64,000 nucleotides of DNA from Albugo candida (taxonomy: Eukaryota; Oomycota; Peronosporomycetes; Albuginales; Albuginaceae): positions 1 to 64,000 of the forward strand of contig CAJNAR010000015.1 in the NCBI GenBank assembly GCA_905220665.1, in the 5' to 3' direction. Shown one piece after another: positions 38,407-48,828 of this stretch. The notes beneath the pieces were generated by a model. It did not search any database and was not told the DNA's origin. It was given only the letters and a program-made list of their open reading frames with translations. Positions within the stretch are counted from its first letter, which is position 1. Each line of letters starts with the position of its first letter. The position numbers were made by a program, and so were the translations under genes.

Positions 38407-38641
38407 TGTTGAAGAAAGGTGTGTTTTTGTCAGATTACGCTATCGCACGATGCATGTTGGTAAAGGCACAGGATTACTGACGCGCGGCCAGGCGATTTTT
38501 AATGCGCGACTGTACGATCCGTAACGCGCGGTATGGAAAACTATCAAGGTATAGTCCAAGAATCCAGTAGGCTTTAAAGTAGCAAGAGAGTATATTTTAG
38601 TATTCATTTTACCACCTCCAAACACTACGCATTTGCTAACA
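38407..38641 (+). repeat. 5' LTR of copia-2
   Basis: 235 bp, TGTTGAAG to GCTAACA. Matches 43504-43753 along its length, with scattered substitutions and one ~20-bp stretch (tttgcgaactaaggacctaa) present only in the 3' LTR. Confidence 0.92.
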
Positions 38642-38653
38642 GGTCATGATCCC
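38642..38653 (+). promoter_or_regulatory. Primer-binding site of copia-2
   Basis: ggtcatgatccc directly after the 5' LTR. It differs at two positions from the copia-1 site ggttatgagccc and is complementary to an initiator tRNA-Met anticodon loop with those two mismatches. The Gag ATG (38646) is again inside it. Confidence 0.55.
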
Positions 38654-39980
38654 AACGACTCTTTCTAACGGTACGCCAAGCGCACCTACTCCAGTCAGCT
38701 TTGATGCCAGCCACGAAAGGGCCACGGCATCTCCAGCGGTAATTCAAGGTGGAAGGATGGTCTACGAAAGGGTAGATGACGTCAACACCAGTATACTCAC
38801 GGCCCTCATCGACCTCCAAGAGCGGATGACTCAGATGGAGGTCTCGCAGCTGAAGCGCGATTAAGACGAAAGGATGATGAGCGAGATCGAGTCACGGATG
38901 TTCCAATCAGATCTGGGACAAGGTCACGTTGGTGCACCAATGCACATCGATGCACTCTAACATTCACCGGGACGTCTAAGTGTTGGCCAATGTCACCCAA
39001 ACATGGTACAGCATTGTGCAGGAAGACAAGCGGTTCAGCCAGACTGGCGAGCAGCGCAAGCAGCACCACCGGTTCGTACTCCGTATTTGAACATGGTTTA
39101 TGAGGCAGCGTAAGAATACGCACGCCGCATGGACCCGGACACTCAACATGCAATGCTGGTACCGGATGAGCGTCAACGAAGACTGACGATTCGAAAGTTT
39201 GATGGCTCAGAGCTGTATCGAGAATTGGGATCCGTTTTCCTAGATTGGGGCAGGACATTCATGAGGCAGACCAGTACGCACAAGCGGCCTATTGCTTCGG
39301 CTGGTCCGACGACGTGAAGACAAACCTGCTCGGGTACTATCTGAGTGTTACTGTCGCCCGGTACTACAACAAGCAGGTCGAGACTTGGTGGGGACAGATT
39401 TCGACTCTCGCGCACGTCATGAAACGCTTACACAAAGACGTTCAAGACTACTATCACTGCTTCACAGTCGATGAAACTGTTAACGGCAAAGAAGGACTCC
39501 AAGAGGAGCTGGCCGAGCATTACCTCTACTTGGTGGCGGTAAACGATGCATGTGTTGGCGCTGACGAGCAGGTTCTGGACAACATTGTGCACTATGCATC
39601 AAGTGAGCTCCACACGGTACTTATGGCCAAGTACAACGGAAACCGAGTTGATCACCTTGCACAAGCCGAAGAGCTCGCGCATTTCGCGCATTCTGTGAAG
39701 TTGGACACTCGAAGCGCTGCTTCGTTTGGTAAGGACGTAGTGTCCCATGTTTCCGAACATAATCCACGCGTCGACACGCGTCGACACGCGTCTACACGCG
39801 CACATGTTCTGGGTGTGGCAAGGTCGGGCACATCCGGTCGGTCTGTCCTGAGTAAAGGAAGAAGTCGAAGAGAGCCAACAATGCCAAAGGAGCTTGGCGT
39901 AAGAACACTAAAACAAAGGATGTTGTCAACTACACGCTGTGTGTACAAGATCCGCCCAAAACGATTCATGGATCCTGGAT
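38646..39980 (+). pseudogene. Copia-2 Gag remnant
   Basis: The ATG in the primer-binding site opens a 72-codon frame (38646-38864) with a coiled-coil-like LTALIDLQERMTQMEVSQL stretch. After stops, the Gag core continues at 39129-39240 (IRKFDGSELYRELGSVFLDW) and 39260-39760 (YAQAAYCFGWSDDVKTNLLGYYLS, then VETWWGQISTLAHVMKRL). A complete CCHC knuckle, CSGCGKVGHIRSVC, lies at about 39801-39843 but in a different frame. The shift is explained by tandem copies of a 10-bp motif (cgcgtcgaca, 39767-39797) directly before it. Confidence 0.8.
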
Positions 39981-42900
39981 AGCGGTTCCAGCAGGCACCT
40001 TCTGATCACTAGTGCACTACTCCAAGATGCCCGCAAGTGTGAAGACCAATGCTTGATCACCCATGGAAGCCGCTTCAGCTAACAATGGTCGGAAGAGTGG
40101 TTCTTCGCGTGATGGCATCCGGAAGACCAACTTCAATTCGACTTGCTGAAGCCTACTATGCACCGATGCTGGATCACAATATCGTGTCCTATGGCATACT
40201 TGAGCTAAAAGGCTAGGCGCTCGAATACAAGGATGCTTGGCAATCGATTATATCGCTTACTACCGGGTACGTTATATTCGACGTTGCGATGCATAACAAT
40301 GTGTTAGTTATGGAAACCCAAGATGTGATAACAGGTCCAAAAGAGGCCGGCCAGGATATGACCACAATTGACGAAGCGAAGTAGCGGGAAGGTGATGTAG
40401 GTGTACATTCGGGAACCCTAATGCACTTCTTCTAACGCCTAGGTCACATCTCCTATGACACAATTGAACTAATGGCGCGTGAACCTGGATCTTGGATCCA
40501 GGATTACTGGTCATCAACGAAAGACATGTGTCACGAGTGCGCAAGCAAAACAGACCGAAAATGTGCTCCCAGAAAAGACACCGGTGTTAACCCACCAATT
40601 GATTGCATTGGTGGTGTGATTTGCTCGGACCTAAAAGGGCCGCTGACACCAAAAAACCGAACGGGAGATCGGTACCTCGTCAATTATGTTGACCACAAGT
40701 GTAACTACTGTCGCGTTTTCTTCGCACGTACCAAGCGGCACGGAAGTTCAAGGAGTTCTTGACGTTCTTCGAGAAACTTCTTAATTGCCAGGTACATGTG
40801 CCTCGAACCGATGGCGGTGGTGAGTATCAGAACGTGGACTTACTATGCAAAATAGCCTGTATGGCGAGACAGGTTAGCGAGGCGCGAGATCAAGCGTCAA
40901 ATGGCAAATCAGAGCGCATGCACGGGACGGTGTTGAATATGGCGCGCTCGATGATATTCGGAAGCGACCTCCCCTATATTTTGAGGTGACGCGGTTGAGT
41001 ACTCGGCGCACATATTGAATCGCAGTCCTACAAAATCGAACCACAAGTGTGCATCCCCAATCGAGGTGCTGACACAGCAAGTTCCAGAACTACGCGGTAT
41101 CGTTGAATTTGGATCCATGTGTACCGTATACCGCGAACCGAAGAAGAATTCACTCGCGCATCGAGCCCAGGTTGGCATGATCGTCGGGTGCAGCGACGAG
41201 ACCAACGGTTATCGCGTATGTATACGCAAGTACAACGTCGTCGCTGTGACGCAATACGTCAAGAACATTCAGACGCTTTCGGACTTGCAGAACGAGCAAC
41301 TAAAACTTAGTTTGCAGTGAGAAGACCATGATGGAAACTTTAAAGCATACTCGCAGATCACTTAAGAAGACATTGGCGATGGTGAAAACAAGAAAAATGG
41401 CAAGCTCAAGAAGTGGACGCGTGACCCCTATTCCACACGTGGGTCAATTAAGCAGTCGAAACAAGAAGGAATGTCTACGAAGATTGATGTAGCCACCGTG
41501 CTACAAGTATACGAGCCTGAACCGAAGACGCACGCTGAGGCGATGCTCAGCACAAAGGCTGATTGTTGGAGCAAGGCAATGCTTGAACTAATTCAGGCGC
41601 TTGCGTCCAACGAAGTTAGAGACGTGATCAGGCGACCAGCCTCTGCAAAAAGTGTTGCACAGTAAGTGGTGTACAAGACCAAGATAGACGAAAACGGTGC
41701 AGTGGACCGGCTCAAGGCACGACTCTTTGCATGCGGAAACAAGTCTTCGATGTTGACTACCCATTGACCTTCGCCGCCGTTATGGACATGTCAACGATAA
41801 AAGTGATTCTGGGACTTGCGGCGACATGGGATGTACCTGCAAAACATGGCGACATTCCTAATGCTTATGTAAAGGCTAACAAGGAGGAGCATTTTGAGAT
41901 ATTGATGCACGTACCAAGAGGCATAAAGGTCAACAACGAAAAACGCAAGGAACTTGGAGTGTCCAGTGCAAGTGAAGTCGCACTCGAGCTAAAGAAAAGC
42001 CTGTATGGCTTGAAACAGGCGTGAAGACTATGGAGCCAGCTGTTGCATACGAAACTCAAGGAATCAGGATTTGAACAGTGCATCAGTGATTTGTACCTCT
42101 ACTACAAACTCGACGGTGATGATATGACTTTATTTGGCTTGTACGTCGACGATATCCTAGTCACACAGACAGAGGCTATATCGGTCGATTGGTGTTTTAC
42201 AGCGATGGAATCGCTTACAATTAAGAACCTGGGAGAGGTGTCCAAATTTTTAGAAATTCGAGTTAAAGCGCTGGATGCGCACTCATATGCTCTGGATCAT
42301 GAGGAGGCGATACAGGAGTTGCTCCGGGAGCACGCTTTGGCGTCGGCGAATCCAACAAGTACACCGATCGGGGAGAAGTGCTGTGACGTTGACAGACCGG
42401 AAAGTATCCTGCTTTTAAAAAACGCAGAACCTGGAAAACCGTCAATCCGGTCGTTACAGTCCCTCGTTGGAAGTTTGTTGTGGGTCGCTCGATGCAATAG
42501 CCCAGACATCACGTTTGCGGTGCACAAGGCAACGCGTCAAACTCACCAGCCATGGGAGCAAGACTGGAAATTGGCCAAGAGAATTGCAAGGTACCTTTCG
42601 GGAAGCAAGAATAAAAGGCTCGAGATGCGTGCCGGTACTGATGGTGAAGATGCTGTTACGCTAGAGTCATATAGCGATGCAGACTTCGCAGCGGGCAACG
42701 ATGACAGAAAGTCCCTAACTGGAGCGATGGTGTTATTCAGTTGAAGGTGTCTATATTACTAGAATTAGACTAACTGACTTCTCTAGTTGCCTAGGCTGTC
42801 TTAAATAACATATATGTTATTTAAATACCTGTGAGAGATGATAATATGTCTTCTCGTTGATAATCTCGTATCGTAGTAGCCTCAGCACCCTTAATACGAG

Positions 42901-43470
42901 ACTGTGTCCAGCTTGTAAATGCTGTAGAGGTGTAAAGTTGTAAAGTTGTAAAAATGGTCCAAAAGTACCGTGGTTTGTAAATTGGTGTGCGCCAGACTAG
43001 GCGGAACAATGCCATCCAACTAGGACTAGGATCCGAGTTGCACTTGCCTTTTCCACTCGCCTGTGCCGTACCCGATGGTGTTATTCAGTGGAATTCCCGT
43101 GAGCTAGTCGGCGAAAAAGCAAAGAGGACTTTCGATTTCGATGATGGAGGCCGACTTTATGGCAGCGTCCGGAACGGCGCTCGAGCTCCTTGGGATAAGG
43201 AGAAATGCTGATGTAAGTGGGACTTTCACCGTCTCTGACCATGACGATTCAAGTGGATAATCAAGCGGCTATCCATCAGATTGAGGGTGAGGCTACGTCC
43301 ATGAGAACAAAACATACAGATGTGCGCCTCAGTTTGTGAAGGACTTGGCCCGTCGTGGCATACTGGAGCCGTGCTACGTTCAGTCCGATCTCATGCTTGC
43401 TAACCTATTGACCAAGGCAGTAGACAAGCACAAGCTCGCCAAGCTGCGACCGCTAGTGGATTTACACTAG
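39975..43470 (+). pseudogene. Copia-2 Pol remnant: protease, integrase, RT and RNase H
   Basis: Protease WILDSGSSRHLL at about 39976-40010. The integrase HHCC region is around 40440-40560 (LGHISYDTIE, then CHECASK), with the core at ICSDLKGPLTPKNR (about 40620-40660), VPRTDGGGEYQNVDLLC and SEARDQASNGKSERMH (40800-40925). RT: DVDYPLTFAAVMDMSTIKVI (41750-41810), SLYGLKQA followed by a stop (41998-42024), and an intact LYVDDILV active site (about 42139-42162). RNase H: SYSDADFAAGNDDRKSLTGA (about 42667-42728), interrupted by an insertion and resuming at 43089 through a TKAVDKHKLAKLRP end (43410-43455). The 41731-42744 part is the best preserved. Stops and frame changes elsewhere make it inactive. 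Confidence 0.88.
42741..43072 (-). mobile_element. 332-bp LINE 3'-end insertion with 16-bp target-site duplication, inside copia-2 RNase H
   Basis: The copia sequence cgatggtgttattcag occurs at 42725-42740 and again at 43073-43088; removing one copy and the intervening 332 bp restores the RNase H reading context. Read on the minus strand the insert starts ggtacggca and matches the LINE 3' region at 20168-20373 and 30349-30540. It is therefore a severely 5'-truncated LINE copy (or a SINE sharing that tail). Long target duplications with 5' truncation are the hallmark of target-primed reverse transcription. Confidence 0.88.
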
Positions 43471-43494
43471 CTAAGGTGCCGATGATGCGATCGC

Positions 43495-43503
43495 GAGGAG
43501 GAG
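43495..43503 (+). promoter_or_regulatory. Polypurine tract of copia-2
   Basis: gaggaggag directly before the 3' LTR start, the expected plus-strand primer position. Confidence 0.6.
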
Positions 43504-43753
43504 TGTTGAAGAAGGGTGTGTGTTGTCAGGTTACGCTATCGCACGATGCATGTTGGTAATGGCACAAAATTATTGACGGGCGGCCAGACGATTCTAATGC
43601 GCGACTGTACGATTAGTAATGCGCGGTATAGAAAACTATCAAGGTATAGTCGAAAATTCAGCAGGCCTAAAATAGCAAGAGAGTTTGCGAACTAAGGACC
43701 TAAATATATTTTAGCATTCGTTTCACCACCGCCACACTACGCATTTGCTAGCA
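43504..43753 (+). repeat. 3' LTR of copia-2
   Basis: 250 bp, TGTTGAAG to GCTAGCA. Longer than the 5' LTR through a ~20-bp stretch near 43684-43704, plus scattered substitutions. Confidence 0.92.
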
Positions 43754-43798
43754 GTTCTCTATGTATTTTTTTCAAAAAGGTTTTGGGAGTAATAATAA

Positions 43799-44524
43799 AG
43801 GGAGCCGCTAACAAGCCTCTAACAAGCCTCTAGCCTCCATAAATTAATATATTGGTGGCCTCTGATTGGTCTAAACAAATATAACAGAGTAAATAAAGTT
43901 AAATTACGAGAATCGTTATCCAGCCCCCACCCTTCATGAATTGATGAGAATCGTGGCATCTGATTGGTCTGAATAGATGCAACGGAATAAATACATTAAA
44001 ATTACACTTTGATTCATCGGACCCAACTTTCAGCAATGCATGCCACCTTCGCTGCTTTATTGAGCTACCTTGTGACATCTTGGCTAGTTTACAAGGAGCG
44101 TTTTTTTCTATCCTACAATAAGCGCCATTGTGGGCATGTGCTAACATTTTGGGTGGGGGGCGTCCGTGCTGCTCTCAAAAATGGATCTCTGTGTCAACAG
44201 GTAATTTGTATTGTAAGCTAATTGTGCTGGCAGAAGTTATATTTATCTGATAATTCATTTATTGCAGGTGATCTACTCTCTGTGGATTCATCAATTTACC
44301 TTGATTGGGAAGGCCGGATTGCTGTCATTGTGCAGCAAATGCAAAGCAGCGTCAACAACACCTGCTGCAGTAGATTTAGATATAGACGTAGCCAATCTCA
44401 ATATTGTGAAACTGCTTCTTAGAACATATATTCAAATAAGGCTACTCTTTTCAGCCAATGATAACTCGTAATCATAACTTAGGTTGCTGTATTTAGGAGG
44501 GATGGGGCTGCTTAGCGGTCCCAT
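43799..44524 (+). mobile_element. Deletion derivative of a MULE-C-like element
   Basis: It begins gggagccgctaac and closes with the inverted cttagcggtccc (about 44513-44524). Like MULE-C it has a second, inner copy of the terminal motif (gaatcgttatccagccccc at about 43911) after about 110 bp, followed by tctgaatagatgcaacgga. A transposase piece remains at about 44085-44370: YKERFFLSYNKRHCGHV, then a degraded R..A.HAALK helix and, after an apparent intron-like gap, GDLLSVDSSIYL. It is the plus-strand counterpart of the HYGHVTTSRVESAHAALQ region of MULE-C. Confidence 0.65.
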
Positions 44525-44699
44525 AATAAATTGATAAATAATAATGCAAGTAAGAAATTAGCTGTCGGGATATCAATTATAATGTAGATTACGTAGAAGC
44601 AGTGATATAGCTACCTTATCGACCAATCAGATTATTTTTCACAGATTAGCCAATGAGAGGTGTTTGTTCTGCGGCATTAATTCCCACCCTTTTTTATAA

Positions 44700-45823
44700 G
44701 GGAATTCCTACAGTCACCCTCGCTTTTTCTAAACTCAACCCATCCAGTTTTTTTAGTCAGTCACATTTCATCATTTGAAGTAATCTTGACTGATTTGATT
44801 GAAAGTGGAGCTTGATGCAGGACGCAACCTGCGACTCCTGGCATTATGTCCTATTGCTTGACAAATACTGCATCTGGGAAGGCGACGGGTTTGAGGATTA
44901 GAAATCTGAGTTTGATTATATATCCCTGGGCATATTCAAAAGCTGAAGGATCTCTTTGTGCTGATTGAATGTGTGAATCTGATGACCTGCCTCTTCCCCT
45001 GATTGTCCGAGGATCTTGGATTGTTGTGCTTGTGTTTAATTGTTGGCGATTGAATTGTAGATGTAATATTGCCGATGAGGTAGCTCCAAAGTTAGCAAGT
45101 CAATAATTTCCCGTCTTTCTTGATTAATGTAGGTTGATGGGGTCTCCTGCTTGGACCACCATTGTGAGTCAGAGTCTTTTCTTTGCAAGTGGTGTGTTGT
45201 GTTCAATTAGCTGGTTAAATTTATGTTCACATTTTATGCCCAGGGTCTGCTGATGTACACCGGTGAAAGTGTTCCTTGGTAATTCGCTCTTGTTGTTGCG
45301 GGTCAATTGATACTGGTTTCGGGCTATACCCAATGCATGCTTTGGTAACTCTCGTTGAACTCCATGCCATATTGGATTTCCAAATGTTATTGTGTCCACG
45401 CAGATAGAATGAGTTGCATTGGTTTTCTTAAATTGAGTTGCACAAGAAAGCCTGATCCTACTGTAAACAGACAGCAAATTCCCTGAATTTTCGCCGGTGT
45501 AGTTTTTTTATGTTGCATGCATCCCTTCTAACAAGTGCTTATTGGAAAGCGCATAAAATGTCGCACACAGAAAATTTTTGTTTGAAAGGTATATTGGGAA
45601 CTCCTTAGCAACTATCTTATGTCTCTCTACGACCTTTCACTGCCCACTACTCTTCACGAGATGGTGATCTTTCACCAGTGGAGATCTTCAACTTACCGTC
45701 GCTGTATGCAGTAGATCCGGTTGGCTAAAAATATCAAATATGGTTGGATAGAAATGTGATTGACTTAAAAAAATGTATGGGGTGAGTTTAGGAAAAAGCG
45801 ACGGTGAGTTTAGGAATTCCCTT
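44700..45823 (-). mobile_element. MULE-like element (MULE-D) with ~45-bp terminal inverted repeats
   Basis: The left end gggaattcctacagtcaccc (44701) and the complement of the right end gggaattcctaaactcaccg (near 45822) are inverted repeats continuing through cgctttttc..taaactca. On the minus strand, 45480-45160 reads TLGIKCEHKFNQLIEHNTPL, the CxH-type end of a transposase SWIM/zinc region, and about 44860-44895 reads RCSICQAIGHNARSR, a C-terminal knuckle in which the last Cys is lost. These suggest an internally deleted MULE retaining the transposase C-terminus. No flanking duplication is evident. Confidence 0.6.
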
Positions 45824-45974
45824 TTCTAATTCCTGTTGTCAAGACATATTATCAGACCTGTTAGGTACTTTCATGAAACTTTTTTGATGTATATTAGTAT
45901 TCCAGTGATAAAGACAACTTCAACTGATCGTTGTGCATCTAAACAGATCAACTTTCAGCTAATCAAGGGGAAGC

Positions 45975-48819
45975 ATGTCAAGTATACAAGACAAGCGAGC
46001 GCTGGTTTTGCATCTCACTTCACAAGTAGAGCAATTGGAAGTGGCAGCTCAATGTTTTGACTTGGATGCAACACTCAAAGTCCTCAATGAACTAGCCTTA
46101 CTGCTCTTACATCAACACGAATGTGATAAATCGCCGAAGGTATACGTATAGAACTTGTCGAGTGTGTAATTTTACTGATAGTCAAATTGTATAGATTCTA
46201 TTCCTCGACCACTGCTATCATGAATTCACTTCGAAGCTTATCGCGCTCATTTCAGTATACTGGGGCTCATCATTAACACTAGAGAACAAGCAAAAGTATG
46301 TGGATGTATTTTTCACAGAAGTGCCATGTCTCCACGCGTTCGAAAGCCTGAATGCATTGCTTGCAAAGAAACCGGACTTTACCTCCAACAATGATAGACA
46401 AGTTGATATCGAACTTGATCAAAAAGCGGTTGCAGATGAATGCATTCGTTTACTGCATCTCATTTTGATCTCGGACGATAAAATCTACGCATTGATACAG
46501 AATCTATTTGAGATGGAGGCATGTAGAGCGCTTGGTTGCAAGGTGGTGTTGATGACTTCGTATGGGCTGACTGTATCCTAAACTTTAGAACATCAATTCT
46601 AATATACACCAAGAACCTCGAATCTCTAGCATTATCACTCTTCCAGGTAATTATAATATCTAGCTATCAGCTCCGACGAACTGTAACATCCTTTCATTGT
46701 TGTAGATCTAGTACATAATCGGCAAGGAAGGATGTCTGCATATCTATTCAAACCCGCGATATATTTCTCGAAGTTATGCCGCTCCATGCTGCAGGTCGCA
46801 TTAAAAGCTCGAAGAAAAAACGCTACGTATAAAATGGATACATTTCGTTCGTTTTGTAACAAGATGAAAAGAACGGGTAGGATCGACTACCTCTGCAACT
46901 CATGGTTGCAGCTATTATCGGAAGCGGAGACGACACAAAATAACATCTCGGACGATCCTCTTTTCACGGAGCACATCGAATTAATCAAAATTCTACCCGA
47001 GGCATGCTACGAAGATGTTTTATCTCATCTCTGTACATCAAAGTGCCAATCTTTTGGCGATTTGAGCTCCAAAGTTCTATCTAGTTTGTCATCCTTATGG
47101 ACAATGCTGAGTCTGTTCGTGTCTCAAACGTCTGAAAACGAGCATTTTCGCCACACTTTGATCAGGAAGATCAGTTTTGAGAAACGTATTAATAGCGTGG
47201 GTACTATCAAAGTGATTGTTGACGCTCTTAACGGGCATTTTTATCATTCACATTTTCCTGTGAAATCAAGTCAAGCATTGACAATCATTTTCGGTGAGCT
47301 TGTCTATTCCTGGAGTCAAAGAGAGTTTTCGTATGGAAAGGATCAATTGATAATTGCTTCAGTTACCACGTTCATCCGATACGCCATGCCGTACGTTTTG
47401 GTGGATGGTAAACTGAGTGAGAAGTGGATACTGATCTTATGCAAAGGAATTCAGGTGAATCTGATTTGCATTTTAGAAATTTCGAGAAGGACAAATGATC
47501 TGATAGGTTCAATGTCGCAGACTTACTTGGATAGTAGCGTAAAAGCACTTCAGGAGACAGGAATGCAGGTTGGACAGAGCCTTTCACATTTCGCGTCGCC
47601 AGATAAGCATCTTGATTTCGGTTTAGCTGGCGACGACATCGTCGATCGAATGAATGATACTGACTTGAAGCATATTCAACCTATTCCACTCTCGTCTGAT
47701 CCGTCTGACGAAACAAAACGAAACAATCACTTGGCTGCTAAAAGCCTCTGCATTGCAAAGAAGGGTTCTCACTTGGCACCGGACGAGATCGTTGCTGAGT
47801 CTGACGATGAATCTGAGAATGTTGAGAATATCTCGAATTGTGATTCGAATGGTGATTCAGATTTGAGCCTTTCCCCGTACGATCTGGATGATGATCAAAA
47901 AGATCTTGGTCCCTCACGTCCATATTATTTGAAAGATTTGGTGGTTGCGCTACAAAATCAAGATGAAAAAGATATCGAAGTGGCATTGCTTACTGAAGCA
48001 GAATCTTTGATACGGAAACGACCGATGGATCTAGACATGCAGGCTAAGACAATGGCCCAGGTCATACTTCGTTTGGAAGATCGGTGCAGTATACCAGAGT
48101 TTGACATCATGAAAACAAAAGCATTGGCAGCGCTTTGCACGCATTCGCCAGCCAAAGTCATACCATTTTGTATCAATCAGGTGTTGGAGAAAGAGCAGAT
48201 GCTCGAGTCTCGAATCACCATACTCAAATGCATGGCAGTAGCCGCCTATGAACTTTCACAAACCGGAGACTTTCGTCACAGACAACCGAAAGATCTGCTC
48301 ATGGAAGATATTGAAACAGATACGCTTCAGCTCATTCGAACGAGAAGATGGGGATTTCAACGTAATCCATTAGCTCCCTCGAAAAAAAACGCATTTGGAG
48401 ACCATTCCCGTACATTCTTTTATCCGCTGATATATGGATACATTCATTATCGTCATTCAGCTAAGACTTTGTCTGACTTGGAGCATATACTATTGTCGCA
48501 CGTTTTGTATACTCTATCGTGCATTGTGGAGTGTTCTGGAAACTCCGTATATACCCCATCTATGGCGAGGATACTTTTGGATTTTGCTTGGGTTGAACGC
48601 AAGCATTCCCAAGCCGGAGTGAGACGTCAAGTTTTGTACTGTATCAGTCGCGTTTTCTTGGTGCTTCCGTCATATTTAGTTCAGCAGCAACTTGGAGAAA
48701 AGCTATCAGACATAATGCAATGGCTAAGTCAAGTGCGAAAGGAAGACCCTGATACAGGCTGTCGAGAGGCTGCATCATTACTCAAGCCAGTTTCCGAACT
48801 TGTGCTTCTTTCAAAATGA
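45975..48819 (+). CDS. TELO2: Telomere length regulation protein TEL2/TELO2, 5' part frame-disrupted
   Basis: TEL2 is the HEAT-repeat scaffold of the TTT complex (TELO2-TTI1-TTI2), which works with Hsp90 to mature PIKK kinases such as ATM, ATR and mTOR. The main exon (46706-48819) has a variable helical N-terminal half, an acidic serine-rich linker (residues EIVAESDDESENVENISN and following) ending in SLSPYDLDDDQ, and the conserved C-terminal domain. That domain has RPYYLKDLVVAL, HSRTFFYPLIYGY, ILLDFAWVERKHSQAGVRRQV and WLSQVRKEDPDTGCREAA, which I match to human TELO2. The proposed 5' structure is: exon 1 45975-46139 from the ATG at 45975; intron 46140-46194 (55 bp, phase 0); exon 2 from 46195; intron 46647-46705 (59 bp). 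Exon 2 changes frame near 46525-46540, and the second junction does not keep phase. So there are two indels (sequence error or damaged allele), or the exon structure is more complex. ATG 46732 is the start of the longest open frame but is probably internal. Confidence 0.8.
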
Positions 48820-48828
48820 GTTACAAGT

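Larger units (their letters stand above)
38407..43753 (+). mobile_element. Ty1/copia retrotransposon with both LTRs (copia-2), decayed, with nested insertion
   Basis: 5.35 kb between two LTRs that begin TGTTGAAG and end ATTTGCTA(A/G)CA. A primer-binding site follows the 5' LTR and a purine tract precedes the 3' LTR. Protein order is Gag, protease, integrase, RT, RNase H. Many stops and frameshifts are present, plus a 332-bp LINE fragment in RNase H. Flanking bases (gctcc before, gttct after) do not form a convincing 5-bp duplication. The sequence is much closer to Phytophthora-type copia elements than copia-1. Confidence 0.92.

Noticed and set aside
45169..45477. 102-codon minus-strand frame as a host gene
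   Set aside because: It sits between 45-bp inverted repeats and contains a transposase-like CxH region, so it is better explained as part of MULE-D.
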